32,369 nt of DNA, taken from NCBI GenBank assembly GCA_902795095.1, contig CADBKB010000004.1:1-32369 (forward strand), read 5' to 3'. Position numbers and translations under genes: made by a program. The DNA comes from Oscillospiraceae bacterium. Lineage in GTDB: Bacteria > Bacillota_A > Clostridia > Oscillospirales > Oscillospiraceae. The notes below the pieces were generated by a model that was not told the origin of the DNA, did not search any database, and saw only the letters and a program-made list of their open reading frames with translations. This document shows positions 32,221 to 32,369 of the stretch, one piece after another (the stretch's first letter is position 1; each line of letters opens with the position of its first letter).

Positions 32221-32369
32221 GCCAAAGCCTTCCCCTTGAGGGGAAGGTGCCTCCGAAGGAGGCGGATGAGGTGGAAAACTGAAATGCTCTGTGGCAGCAT
32301 CGAAAGAACTGCAATCAAGCGCTTCGGTGCAGCCACCTCATCCGTCACGGCTTCGCCGTGCCACCTTCC
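32221..32369. repeat. Palindromic repeat element cut by the right edge
   Basis: The left side holds two hairpins, CCTTCCCC/GGGGAAGG (32228-32247) and GCCTCC/GGAGGC (32249-32263), then CGGATGAGGTGG (32263-32274). After a 58-bp centre the mirror order appears: CCACCTCATCCG (32333-32344), hairpin CACGGC/GCCGTG (32346-32360) and CACCTTCC (32362-32369), where the window ends. The two inner hairpins differ in sequence although their flanks match. The centre has no gene. It looks like a small non-autonomous or structured repeat. Confidence 0.8.

Noticed and set aside
31946..32282. Small open frames of 78 to 139 codons (both strands) in the right-hand repeat region
   Set aside because: They overlap the direct repeats and hairpins, lack ribosome sites and show no domain; the region is better explained as non-coding repeats.

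Overview
The window looks like a chromosomal segment of a GC-rich Firmicute of the class Clostridia, probably a gut Oscillospirales-type bacterium. The evidence is the gene order miaB-mutS-mutL-miaA-hfq, the sepF-divIVA-ileS division cluster, a tRNA-Ile T-box in front of ileS, a type IV lipoteichoic-acid-synthase-like enzyme, Shine-Dalgarno sites of the AGGAGG type throughout, and several families of short palindromic interspersed repeats. The genus is inference; no rRNA is present. Everything from position 1 to 28172 is transcribed on the minus strand; three genes from 28408 to 31724 are on the plus strand and diverge from miaB.

Region 1 (1-2114, minus): the 5' part of an exported family-3 glycoside hydrolase whose domain order is swapped (C-terminal domain first, catalytic barrel last). 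The catalytic domain runs off the left edge. An intrinsic terminator at 2084-2114 closes the operon upstream of it.

Region 2 (2119-11988, minus): one apparent sugar-catabolic operon. It starts at a strong promoter (11960-11988) and encodes, in transcription order, a ChvE-type sugar-binding lipoprotein, a double ATPase, a permease, a xylulokinase, a DUF4867 protein, an L-fucose/L-arabinose isomerase family protein, an aldose 1-epimerase and an AEC-type transporter. There is no xylA. The isomerase and the DUF4867 protein therefore presumably take the imported aldose to the ketose that the kinase phosphorylates. Stable stem-loops without T-runs sit after the binding-protein gene and after the permease gene, which would allow the binding protein to be made in excess.

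Region 3 (12099-20401, minus): a SurA/PrsA-like lipoprotein with its own promoter, ileS behind an Ile T-box, divIVA, sepF, a YggS PLP protein, an HlyD-like membrane-anchored protein and hfq. The hfq start codon is embedded in a perfect 10-bp inverted repeat.

Region 4 (20421-28172, minus): miaA, mutL, a CPBP membrane protease, mutS and miaB (TTG start). This is the mismatch repair and tRNA A37 modification cluster.

Region 5 (28315-31793, plus): a YgjP-type metallohydrolase, a divergent Lgt-like membrane protein and an LTA-synthase-like sulfatase. Each has its own recognisable sigma-A promoter (TATAAT or TACAAT, 17-bp spacer); terminators follow the second and third.

Region 6 (31794-32369): no gene. 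It holds interspersed structured repeats, including one palindromic element cut by the right edge.

I see no phage, insertion sequence, CRISPR array, toxin-antitoxin pair or defence system. The most plausible novelty is the xylA-less sugar operon with its DUF4867 gene, followed by the hfq start-site hairpin and the interspersed hairpin families.
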